From Clostridium sp. CAG:221 (lineage in GTDB: Bacteria > Bacillota > Clostridia > Clostridiales > Clostridiaceae), in the NCBI GenBank assembly GCA_000435835.1, contig FR883364.1:1-11899 (forward strand): a DNA stretch of 11,899 nucleotides. Direction: 5' to 3'. Below are positions 9,001 through 11,765 of this stretch, one piece after another. The position numbers and the translations under genes are program-made. The notes under the pieces are model-generated. The model was not told the DNA's origin, made no database searches, and saw only the letters and a list, made by a program, of their open reading frames with translations. Position 1 is the stretch's first letter; each line of letters begins with the position of its first letter.

Positions 9001-11601
9001 AAAAACTCTGTAAAAATACAAGGAACTGTTGTTAATAAAGGTAATGATGTAACTTATGAAAATGGAGTTAGTAATCTTGATAAAATTCAAAATGTTAGAT
9101 TTAAGTTTACAGATTTAGGATTAGAGGCAGTTTATAATAAAGCACCAACAATAAAAATAGATAAAGATATTAAACTAGATGGTACTAAAAGAAACACTAA
9201 TTCTAATGTAGAAGAAAATTCACCACAAGATACAAGAAGTACTAATACAGAAGAGTTTGATGGAATTAAAGGTGATGATTTTAATTACTTAAGAGGTGTT
9301 ACAATTTCAGATGACCATGACACTTTAACTAAAGATAATGTAGAAGTTAAATGGAATGAGAAATTTAAAGATGATCCTAAAAAATATAATAATAATAATG
9401 AAGAAAGTGCCTTAACAGATAATAATGATGGAAAATTTACTTTAGCAGGAAATGGTATAAAAGTATATGGTGAGCAAAATGTTGGTAATAATGTATTATA
9501 TTATAAAGTGACGGATTCTTGGGGAAGAGTTAGTTATGAACAAAGAGCAAATATAAAATTAAAAAATGGAGCTTTTGAGGATAATATTAAATTTGGAAAT
9601 TCGCAGGTGAGTGATAAATTAAGCTTAAGGTTTAATAAAATTGAAAATGATACTGAAGGAAAAGTTCAATTACAATTAACTACAAATGAGAATAATAAGC
9701 CTTTTGCATCAATGGGTGCTAATTTTAAATATTATGAAATACAAGTATGGGTACCTAATAATAGCCAGTCGAACGAAATAACTGAAGGATATACAAATTT
9801 AAAAACATTAACATTGAATGGAAATCAAACTCCAGCTCAAGTTAGTAGACAGATACAAGAGTTTAATGGACTACAAGTTCCTTATGGAACAATACTTAAA
9901 ATTTATGCTGGACATCCTCAGCTTTTCGCTATTGAAGGACCTGTTAGGGATAAATTAGAAGATTATTCAGATAAAGTTCAAAATCCAGAAAATCTTGTTG
10001 ATACTGTATTTAAAATTACTGAAGCAGGATTGAAGGCAATTTATGTTCCAACAGAAATTGAAAAATCATTAGGAGAAAATGAAAATTTAATTTCATTAGT
10101 AGCTCCAGAAAAAATACCATTAAAAATTAAGATTTCTCCAAATGGAAGCGGTGGAGGAAGCATATCTGTTGTTGATAAAAATAAAACATGGCTTGATGGT
10201 AATGATAATAGTGTTGTATTTAAAATGACATTAAAACATGTAGATGGAAGTAGTGAAAATCAGATTAATATTAATGGAAATATGTATGCTGATGAATCAG
10301 AAGTTTTAAATCAATTTAATAATCTTACTTATAAATTTGGAGATACATTAACTATTTCTCATAAAGAACCTAAAAAGGTTCTTATAAAAGGCAAAATAGG
10401 AAATGCTAGAGAAGATTATTCTGATGGTGTAGATAATAGTTTAAATCTTACAGAAGCAGTATTTACATTAACGAAAGATGGTTTAGTAGCAACTTATAAA
10501 TCTGCTCCTCAAATAATGGGAATGATTGATATTGAAGTAGAAAAAGGTAAAGATATAAATTATGAACAATTGAAGCAAAGTGTAACAGCTAAAGATAATA
10601 TTGATGGACCTATTACTAACATACAATATAGTGCTGAAAATATAGATACATCTAAAGTTGGTATGTACGAATTTACATATACAGTTACTAATAGTAATCA
10701 ACGTACTACTACAAAATCAAGTACAATAACTGTATATGATAAGCCTACAATTAACAAAAATAATAAAGCAACAATAGAACTTAATTCTATAGAAAATACA
10801 GAAAATGCTATTAAAGATTATTTAAAAACAGCTGTAGATGTAAGTGATGATGATGATAAGCTTTATAATAAAACTACTAAGGTAGAAGTTAAAAGCAATG
10901 ATGTTAATCCTAATAAAGCTGGTACTTATCATGCAACATATGTTGCTACTGATTTATATGGAAAAACAACAGAGAAAAAAGTTGATATACAAGTTGTTAG
11001 AACTATAAATGTAACAGTACCAACTAAGCTTCCATTCCAAGTTGTAACAAACTTAATGCCAAGTGAAAATCGAGATGAAACTACAGAAAATGATGGGTTT
11101 GTATCTGGAGTATTAAAATTAAAAAATAATAATACAAGTCCAGTAAAAGTTAGCGTTGCATCATTTGGTAAAAAAGCTGATTCAGGAGAACTTGAAATTG
11201 TAGATCCAAATTCTTGTAATTGGGATAACATGAATGAACAAGATTCCATGACAAAAATGGCATTAGGTCTTTATATAAAGGATAATTCATTAATAGAATC
11301 AGAGTATAACACTGAAAATAAACCTTTATGGTTATCAACAAACAAACAAAATAGTGATGATACAGCTAATCCAGATTCTCCAGGAGATTCACAAGAACCA
11401 AGTTCAAGAATTGGAGTAAATGAAGATTCAAATGGAGATAAAGTTAATGAAATAAACACTAAAATAGGGATTTTACCAGCTAAAGAAACTGGAAGTGATA
11501 AACCAAAAGAAGCTAGTATAGGTTTTACAAGCAAACATGGTAAAAACTTTATTGGTGGAAGTGTTACAGGAAAATTTGAATTAACATTTAAATTTGAATA
11601 A
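1..11601 (+). CDS. Giant multi-repeat mucin/carbohydrate-binding-like and Ig-like surface protein (5' partial)
   Basis: The frame is open at base 1, so the true start is upstream. The first in-frame start-like codon (TTG at 145) falls inside a beta strand of the first module and is not a real start. The visible 3,866 residues contain eleven [MBD-Ig] units. Each pairs a module resembling PF03272 (GDYI.IWH..P, EDYSDGV.N, VRFEIT..GL motifs) with an Ig-like module ending in DSWGR and a VTV strand. Units six and eleven have tandem MBDs. An extra Ig module and an unrecognised C-terminal domain follow. Composition is acidic and rich in Asn, Ser, Asp and Glu, with only two cysteines seen (codons at 5308 and 11215), as expected for an extracellular Firmicute protein. 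No HExxH or other catalytic motif, LPXTG, or membrane segment is visible. PF03272 modules are known from M60 (enhancin-like) proteases and clostridial surface proteins, so a catalytic domain could lie upstream. Binding of host mucin glycans is inferred. The coding call is near certain; the function is moderate. Confidence 0.93.
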   Translation, partial: VDKDKSDSNSEESSSDENETIQDNKLKEEELGLDRAKFNAYIDKTDQLLFSIGFDEKEKKFTVSEQSEKNISEETPEETMYTIKIFDKEQKEKFSVELKGKDTGNSEKLEPLKSLNYEVGDFIQITPTDSKDVLKITGNIQGDVDKQKEDYSDGIDNYDYIGNVRFQVEEDHLKTVYNEAPVINGLTDIEESENPMNDILTGISIKDDHDGDIDNSKIVPLITELEDGVLDVSYTVEDSWGRKATGKRKISPKKVEQEEVKQEEPKIIREEINLRTGSSSSNTSQTATGLAANEITVEGTPYFNGQHVRFKIRFDTAAKQIQIADQDGRKLSNTGDSEYFKFVLYDKDMNEKASVSLLGNDKSDSDKLDKIANQLYEEGDYIGIWHAETKERTGDANSPENNPNSSSFIPKLKIAGPIKVLTNNGSGNLTESDQTKDYSNGMDKRAISERRFQIKGNGLKEVTNNAPVFENLDVKEIARGEEFDPLEGIKDKIKDDFDKFNDDNLETKAVSITYSSYDVKKVGNQTITYTATDKWGRSNTETRKLTVKSSNPLDTKYIEFKRNNEGNKGESLFKIKFDPVEKKFLVDNLDNIQDSPIDSSVSSSIFKLKVYTKGGVLQKTLNIKGTDNLKTVLKKFDGYKYNVGDRIELWSSTPKSIVIHGVDRDGELNGTVQQPSPSIPGQGSTENLPQTPNGEENSGETSENAPNGSGSSENNGAEYPEQNSREGNLTQSGNLGQSSNTTENDSDNYENYENGIDNTDFMKNVRFEIKADKLTYIYNKAPEFTVEDNVKLQVNRNGKLTRDKLMEGLTVKDDHDDSLASNVIIGDLDTTTIGEKEVEYRVVDSWGRSSLVKRKVTVYPYNDLEYNYINVKNNETNESILKIRFDDINKKLVVDKVDKSKIPSSLSNDIDVFEIKLIKKENINSKNTENNNNNVKTIKLTKKDLIDGNKVSEINNLSYKEFDYISLWVYDSKDGISVSKKPNLISNDQFLKNGASEEGSLDGILLNGFENQEKMQNTRFEIKSEGLEKIYNKGPEINGLNDILYVYKNDNIEKDYALKGVSVSSDIDKTISNEKIVITNVDNENIEDLDEEISTIGNFILKYTVTDSWGRSATYNRTVSVISKSVSNDIEFYNIDGNKKLFSLKYNPISNIFEVNENKVETTPKEDEEQEEVPPVGEYNPNEPLSPPTGNELNSAKSQQELQTINEELNKVNSDALQKNDSSNDNTEEPQKEIVFKLAIFNVDEEKVGEVELTEVETINIEEFKKKLSNITIYDGYYVSVWSNKPERIKIKGYMTGNNELGESGNVEIDYSNGTTDKDYIDNVRFNFTVDGINVVYNKAPKINFLNNETLTVYAGDAIDYTENIEVKDDRDNPENNNIIDKSKIKVSIIPPKSNNEGTQPDSNGSTSDSISGALGTETESNQGSENGSSFNSENIEEKGQTSNGGDETIINDEASSGSGDSGQGNGKNDVSNDKDNSNKTEEKNFLEEQKNNLRIGNNTVRLTVADSWGRESSIERSLIIKNGIDKNEIIFKDSNRQEKIRIGFNHIDNSLNVTTKNTTAFGSGDVPNYIRIKVYGKNGESKFEEITFNVNENPNSGNKLDRLKSYHFEYGDYFEIYHGHPNMFSITGGVNDQREDYTDGVQNPENLLNVKFEITKSGLKSIYTNPDEEKVNGNKVVFGPVAPEKFPFKIQIDFSQRKFKVVEATYTNILNGHNDTVYKMVLIGSDGRIKRQTTFSGNEDGDKIMSTTTTNNGNGSKNWNNQDFEYNDCLYIWHKQPERSIIKGTISKQREDYSDGVNDPDNMNHVVFRLTETGLESVYNEAPKISGVEDIDVYKGQTFNVGYGVTYTDDHDPNNLTKSVSLKENGMIRTITNTNNGNTGVDWNLDTSNLGEKVLVYTATDRWGKTTTVERKVTVRPNLYKNVFKVFAESENTSLSTKIIDEIEDNNLQPSASEILSTDSSGAGNTSTGESESETITPGGNTENDTRTPVFEIGFDSITRKYRVFNQSNEKLSKTNLDDEAFRIEIKDSDGGIKKKITLTGNDRGTSPKLSTINDINYADGDSIRVYRSDLKGIKITGTVTGHIPRTEDNMNETNKFDYMNNTRFIVSDAGLEAKYNKAPVMEGVKKVRTVSKGTIDLLEGINISDEEENISTDYMFIYVDDKLIGTVDNARNSNENSHKYYNFNKVGTYKVKYVLYDKWERATMIETTVKVESKVRENEIEVYRPDSTLAFRIAFDTKENKFVLKGSSEDSIVDKEEKDDNQEANNKDDSQKDNQEDENIETYSSESNSEKYFEMIVRDAKGNERKKVSLTGDTQQDSEQLNGLHQFAFNRYDTISLKARTAQAVKIKGGIVPEVSTKSTTTDYSNGFGTVEKYSEVRFKITDDGLREMTKKPLSINGADPIIIKRGDILDLLEGISVELNDQNNDDYKISVEEISSNSNKTVLLDETNNDNSSDSGVIEDKTKFKKLKEGVYTVRYTVTNSWGATTTVDREITVYPRTDLEAVKLTVKDYQGEDILIIGFDSITRKLRVIDYKNKSIDYLDNSQVFEINAFDSLGKTLGTIALRGNQEIDKSIIDRINAFPYEEGYSLSIWSKVIDNKIDITGSITTEKENSKEESKKSRYKRTLTLEEKRDKLENGRFKILSDGLKYIYNKAPVITGGDETIPYYKGNLLKAPSSLKINDDHDGEISTTEVTINDDNVDYDTLGEQSITYVVEDSWGRRATKPGKIEIRSAMDSNSINIYPKENSTASGSTSESIQQPNQSPENATEGETSQTRTTEAEGDSENTNHTPGAGGSVTEGTQTPAGSTDGSTETAPGENGGNSNQESSGEGDTTTPGDGNNIDNAVVKNSSFSIKFIRDNEHNKNRIKVDLGSKSKEQFDSSNAGTFLKVKIYDANGIALKSVDILGIDTGESAKIKIEKELNKVNSDSIDSKDETENEETEQQQTKTSSDVEGGTDSSINSANGSSQGGSHSTNKNDQKFEYFNGQYIAIEGVTEETKNSVKIQGTVVNKGNDVTYENGVSNLDKIQNVRFKFTDLGLEAVYNKAPTIKIDKDIKLDGTKRNTNSNVEENSPQDTRSTNTEEFDGIKGDDFNYLRGVTISDDHDTLTKDNVEVKWNEKFKDDPKKYNNNNEESALTDNNDGKFTLAGNGIKVYGEQNVGNNVLYYKVTDSWGRVSYEQRANIKLKNGAFEDNIKFGNSQVSDKLSLRFNKIENDTEGKVQLQLTTNENNKPFASMGANFKYYEIQVWVPNNSQSNEITEGYTNLKTLTLNGNQTPAQVSRQIQEFNGLQVPYGTILKIYAGHPQLFAIEGPVRDKLEDYSDKVQNPENLVDTVFKITEAGLKAIYVPTEIEKSLGENENLISLVAPEKIPLKIKISPNGSGGGSISVVDKNKTWLDGNDNSVVFKMTLKHVDGSSENQININGNMYADESEVLNQFNNLTYKFGDTLTISHKEPKKVLIKGKIGNAREDYSDGVDNSLNLTEAVFTLTKDGLVATYKSAPQIMGMIDIEVEKGKDINYEQLKQSVTAKDNIDGPITNIQYSAENIDTSKVGMYEFTYTVTNSNQRTTTKSSTITVYDKPTINKNNKATIELNSIENTENAIKDYLKTAVDVSDDDDKLYNKTTKVEVKSNDVNPNKAGTYHATYVATDLYGKTTEKKVDIQVVRTINVTVPTKLPFQVVTNLMPSENRDETTENDGFVSGVLKLKNNNTSPVKVSVASFGKKADSGELEIVDPNSCNWDNMNEQDSMTKMALGLYIKDNSLIESEYNTENKPLWLSTNKQNSDDTANPDSPGDSQEPSSRIGVNEDSNGDKVNEINTKIGILPAKETGSDKPKEASIGFTSKHGKNFIGGSVTGKFELTFKFE
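109..762 (+). repeat. Unit U1: MBD + Ig-like module
   Basis: Visible residues 37-254. The MBD runs from a KFNAYI strand through LLFSIGFD, YTIKIFD, the VGDFIQI strand, KEDYSDGIDN and VRFQVEEDHLKTV. YNEAP at 529-543 opens the Ig-like module, with DDHDGDI starting at 619 and EDSWGR ending at 726. The junction reads YNEAP rather than the usual YNKAP, a variant shared only with U6. The 'KQ[KR]EDYSDG' stretch is also shared with U6. The aromatic/His ligand-type motif (YIWH..P) is absent here (ITPTDS instead), so this copy may have diverged in any binding role. Confidence 0.72.
763..879 (+). other. Inter-unit linker between U1 and U2
   Basis: A Glu/Lys-rich part (repeated EE, QEE) is followed by a Ser/Thr/Asn-rich part. 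It separates the last strand of Ig1 from the first strand of MBD2. Elsewhere the Ig module usually runs into the next MBD with only a few residues between, so this spacer is longer than normal. Confidence 0.6.
880..1650 (+). repeat. Unit U2: MBD + Ig-like module
   Basis: Visible residues 294-550. The MBD shows RFKIRFD (925-945), FKFVLYDKD, LLGNDKSDSDKL, EEGDYIGIWHAE, a Ser/Asn-rich insertion around 1183-1308 that brackets a KLKIAGPI strand, then DYSNGMDK and RFQIKGNGLKEV. The Ig part starts at the NNAP junction (ends 1401), has DDFD (1483-1494) in place of DDHD, and ends with DKWGR (1597-1611). Among the single-MBD units this is one of the better matches to the canonical IWH motif. Lys in DKWGR is shared with U7, its partner in the five-unit super-repeat. 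Confidence 0.72.
1651..2580 (+). repeat. Unit U3: MBD with long linker insertion + Ig-like module
   Basis: Visible residues 551-860. MBD strands are LFKIKFD (1714-1734), FKLKVYTKGG, LNIKGTDN, YNVGDRIELWSSTP and IVIHG. The module is then interrupted by a low-complexity insertion (2011-2238) before resuming at YENGIDN and VRFEIKADKL. The Ig part runs from YNKAP (2332-2346) through DDHD (2437-2448) and DSWGR (2530-2544) to KVTVYP. The TVYP ending occurs elsewhere only in U8. Confidence 0.72.
2011..2238 (+). other. Low-complexity Ser/Gly/Asn/Glu/Pro insertion inside MBD3
   Basis: About 76 residues dominated by Ser, Asn, Glu, Gly, Pro and Gln. They interrupt MBD3 between the I.I.G strand and the Y.NG motif. 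Residues on both sides complete a normal MBD, so this is a surface-loop insertion and not a module boundary. The overlapping +2 frame stays open here only because of the biased composition. Confidence 0.72.
2581..3369 (+). repeat. Unit U4: divergent MBD + Ig-like module
   Basis: Visible residues 861-1123. The MBD begins with YINVK, ILKIRFDDINKKLVV and FEIKLIKK. It is divergent after that: FDYISLW keeps one Trp, but the I.I.G strand and the EDYSDG motif are not recognisable before TRFEIKSEGLEKI. The junction is YNKGP (3091-3105). The Ig part carries SSDIDKTI where others have DDHDG, and a normal TDSWGR (ends 3333). The opening around 2581-2680 closely matches the opening of U9. Confidence 0.68.
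3481..3696 (+). other. Glu/Pro/Asn-rich insertion inside MBD5
   Basis: About 72 residues lie between the second and third strands of MBD5. The first half is Glu/Pro-rich; the second half (from about 3580) is Gln/Glu/Asn-rich and could form a short helix. It includes the nonapeptide ELNKVNSDA. A near-identical ELNKVNSDS is seen in the U10 insertion at about 8767. Confidence 0.65.
4171..4479 (+). other. Ser/Gly/Asn-rich insertion inside Ig module 5
   Basis: About 103 residues of Ser, Gly, Asn, Glu and Thr interrupt the Ig-like fold between KSKIKVSI and the RIGNNTVRLTV strand. This is one of only two Ig modules with a clear insertion (the other is in U10). The DDRD motif before it and DSWGR after it show that the halves belong to one module. 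Confidence 0.7.
4573..5757 (+). repeat. Unit U6: tandem MBDs + Ig-like module
   Basis: Visible residues 1525-1919. The first MBD (about 4585-4996) has KIRIGF, IRIKVYGKNG, YGDYFEIYHGHP (4831-4866), EDYTDGVQNPENL and VKFEITKSGLKSIY. A short linker with VAPEK follows at 5044-5058. The second MBD has FKIQIDF, YKMVLIGSDG, LYIWHKQPERSIIKG, REDYSDGVND and VFRLTETGLESVYNEAP (ends 5472). The Ig part has DDHD (5548-5559) and DRWGK (5704-5718). These MBDs, with those of U11, are the copies closest to PF03272. The second contains one of the two visible cysteines (YNDCLYI). Confidence 0.78.
5758..6648 (+). repeat. Unit U7: MBD + degenerate Ig-like module
   Basis: Visible residues 1920-2216. A first strand (NVFKVFAE) is followed by an insertion (5797-5970), then VFEIGFD, FRIEIKDSDGG, LTGNDRGTSPKL, DGDSIRVY, IKITGTVTG and TRFIVSDAGLEA. 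YNKAP is at 6349-6363. The Ig part lacks the DDHD motif (DEEE instead) and ends in DKWER (6595-6609), with Glu replacing the otherwise conserved Gly. The pair GNDRGTSPKL / GNDKSDSDKL and the Lys-Trp motif tie it to U2. Confidence 0.68.
5797..5970 (+). other. Ser/Thr/Glu/Gly insertion at the start of MBD7
   Basis: About 58 residues lie between the first strand of MBD7 and its VFEIGFD strand. The first third is more acidic and possibly helical; the rest is Ser/Thr/Gly/Glu-rich. The same loop is occupied by the largest linker of the protein in U10. Confidence 0.65.
6649..7500 (+). repeat. Unit U8: divergent MBD + Ig-like module
   Basis: Visible residues 2217-2500. MBD strands are EIEVYRPD, FRIAFDTKENKFVL, an acidic insertion (6739-6876), FEMIVRDAKGN, VSLTGD, YDTISLKART, VKIKGG, DYSNGFG and VRFKITDDGLREM. 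The YNKAP junction is degenerate (MTKKP). The Ig part begins LSINGADP, has no DDHD, and ends with TNSWGA (7447-7461) and EITVYP, so both Asp and Arg of DSWGR are lost. The TVYP ending matches U3. Confidence 0.66.
6739..6876 (+). other. Highly acidic Asp/Glu/Asn/Lys insertion in MBD8
   Basis: About 46 residues are mostly Asp, Glu, Lys, Asn, Gln and Ser. They sit between the second and third MBD strands, the same loop that carries the Glu/Pro linker in U5. This linker differs from the Gly/Ser-rich ones in having almost no Gly or Pro. Confidence 0.62.
7501..8205 (+). repeat. Unit U9: MBD with a basic loop + Ig-like module
   Basis: Visible residues 2501-2735. The MBD has VKLTVKD, ILIIGFDSITRKLRVI, FEINAFDSLGK, LRGNQEI, LSIWSK and IDITGSI. 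The EDYSDG motif is then replaced by a charged loop with KKSRYKR (7858-7878), before RFKILSDGLKYI. YNKAP is at 7957-7971. The Ig part is well conserved: DDHDGEI from 8050, TLGEQSITYVV, and EDSWGR ending at 8166. Shortest single unit, with no low-complexity linker. Confidence 0.72.
8239..8538 (+). other. Largest Ser/Gly/Thr/Glu/Pro linker, GC-richer than its surroundings
   Basis: About 100 residues of Ser, Gly, Thr, Glu, Asn, Pro and Ala lie between the first and second strands of MBD10. Hand counts give 37-50% GC in the 60-base rows at 8281, 8401 and 8461, against about 20% in the domain core at 7561. Gly, Pro, Ala and Thr codons explain much of the difference. Likely an extended flexible tether. 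Confidence 0.72.
8767..8940 (+). other. Second low-complexity insertion in MBD10
   Basis: About 58 residues. The first part is Glu/Asp/Gln-rich and possibly helical, beginning with ELNKVNSDS; the second is Ser/Gly/Asn-rich. It sits before the strand that normally begins Y..GDYI. The opening motif and 14 identical bases (8770-8783 and 3625-3638) recur in the U5 insertion. Confidence 0.62.
9571..10740 (+). repeat. Unit U11: tandem MBDs + Ig-like module
   Basis: Visible residues 3191-3580. The first MBD has LSLRFN, YEIQVWVPN, LTLNGN, YGTILKIYAGHPQLFAIEG, EDYSDKVQNPENL (VQNPENL from 9976) and VFKITEAGLKAIY. The VAPEK linker is at 10099-10113. The second MBD has LKIKISP, FKMTLKHVDGS, FGDTLTISHKEPKKVLIKG, REDYSDGVDN and VFTLTKDGLVATY. 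The junction is KSAP (ends 10509). The Ig part has DNIDGPIT, the most canonical DUF5011-type motif of the window, and NSNQR in place of DSWGR (10690-10704). It matches U6 in both order and linker sequence. Confidence 0.77.
10741..10998 (+). repeat. Ig12: extra Ig-like module without an MBD
   Basis: Visible residues 3581-3666. It begins PTINKNNKATIEL and has an acidic DDDD stretch where other units have DDHD. It then continues with KAGTYHATYVATDLYGKTTEKKVDIQVV, a typical Ig-like final strand pair, quoted here in two parts: KAGTYHATYVATD, then LYGKTTEKKVDIQVV. It directly follows Ig11, so two Ig modules are in tandem at the end of the repeat array. Trp of DSWGR is replaced by Tyr (DLYGK, 10951-10965). 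Confidence 0.7.
10999..11601 (+). other. Unrecognised beta-rich C-terminal domain
   Basis: About 200 residues that match neither repeat module. It opens with INVTVPTKLPFQVVTNL, then VSGVLKLKNNNTSPVKVSVASF, a region with the second visible cysteine (NSCNWDN, codon 11215) and LGLYIKDNSLI. A Ser/Asp/Asn-rich loop (about 11350-11460) follows, and the end is GGSVTGKFELTFKFE. The pattern of a VPTKLPF strand, an N-N-T-SPVKVSV pair and a final hydrophobic/aromatic strand recalls WxL-type or other Firmicute terminal beta-sandwich domains, but I cannot assign a family. It has no C-terminal hydrophobic segment or positive tail. A non-covalent attachment or capping role is an inference. Confidence 0.6.
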
Positions 11602-11616
11602 TTAACTAAAAATTAT

Positions 11617-11671
11617 GGAGTTGTAATTAAATTGAATTAAAAAATTCAATTTAATTCAACTTCATTTTTTT
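11617..11671 (+). terminator. Rho-independent terminator of the giant gene
   Basis: The left arm 11617-11638 and right arm 11643-11663 form a stem of about 21 base pairs. It has one bulged T (11624), one G-T wobble near the base and an AAAA loop. It is followed by a T-run at 11665-11671. It lies 16 bases after the TAA. The stem is A/T-rich but long. A-rich sequence before the left arm would give a U-rich tail on the opposite strand too, so it may work in both directions. It separates the giant gene from the downstream gene. Confidence 0.87.
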
Positions 11672-11743
11672 GTCTAATTTTAAAACAAAATGAAGAAAAT
11701 TAGTAATTTAGGGAAATAATAAGATTATAAGTTTATATATTAT
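11672..11743. other. Spacer between terminator and downstream gene
   Basis: Very A/T-rich, about 70 bases. A promoter for the downstream gene is expected here because the terminator precedes it. TATAAG/TTATAA-like and TATATT-like -10 candidates exist around 11725-11741, but no convincing -35 at 16-18 bases was found. No operator, riboswitch or small ORF with a ribosome binding site was recognised. Confidence 0.35.
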
Positions 11744-11755
11744 GGAAGGGAGAAG
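11744..11755 (+). promoter_or_regulatory. Ribosome binding site of the downstream gene
   Basis: The purine-rich run GGAAGGGAGAAG resembles a Shine-Dalgarno sequence and ends 10 bases before the ATG at 11766. It supports that ATG as the start. Confidence 0.7.
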
Positions 11756-11765
11756 AATTTAATAT

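Larger units (their letters stand above)
4573..9570 (+). repeat. Super-repeat block B (U6-U10)
   Basis: Five units of about 1,666 residues that parallel block A. Diagnostic shared features are YNEAP (U1/U6), the DKW motif (U2/U7), the TVYP ending followed by a 'DLE....I.VK' opening (U3-U4/U8-U9 junctions) and the KNG ending (U5/U10). U11, right after it, repeats the tandem organisation of U6 and looks like the start of a third, truncated block. Confidence 0.6.
8206..9570 (+). repeat. Unit U10: longest unit, MBD and Ig module interrupted by linkers
   Basis: Visible residues 2736-3190. The MBD starts SINIYPKE and has a linker of about 100 residues (8239-8538), then SFSIKFI, FLKVKIYDANG, DILGIDTGESAKI, a second linker (8767-8940), GQYIAIEG, VKIQGTV, YENGVSN and VRFKFTDLGLEAV. 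YNKAP is at 9133-9147. The Ig part has a short insertion (9181-9252), DDHD (9310-9321), an enlarged region rich in Asn, and TDSWGR ending at 9528. Its tail, ending in KNG and leading into U11, matches the U5-U6 junction. Confidence 0.7.

Noticed and set aside
109..10740. CRISPR or tandem DNA repeat
   Set aside because: The repetition is at protein-domain level, with diverged DNA and unit lengths from about 0.65 to 1.4 kb. There are no short identical repeats with regular spacers.
11473..11493. LPAKETG, resembling an LPXTG sortase motif
   Set aside because: It has one residue too many (LPxxxTG), and is not followed by a hydrophobic segment and positively charged tail. More beta-strand sequence follows instead.
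2601..11534. Several antisense ORFs of 63-106 codons
   Set aside because: All lie opposite the giant gene and give Ser/Phe/Ile/Leu-rich translations, the expected mirror of Glu/Lys/Asn/Asp-rich coding in an A/T-rich gene.
1..11601. Metalloprotease (HExxH) or sialidase Asp-box catalytic domain
   Set aside because: Looked for because mucin-binding modules often accompany such enzymes. No such motif was seen in the visible part; it could only be upstream.
11700..11741. Specific -35/-10 promoter for the downstream gene
   Set aside because: TATA-like hexamers are abundant in this A/T-rich spacer, and no pair with a good -35 at 16-18 bases stood out, so exact boxes were not called.
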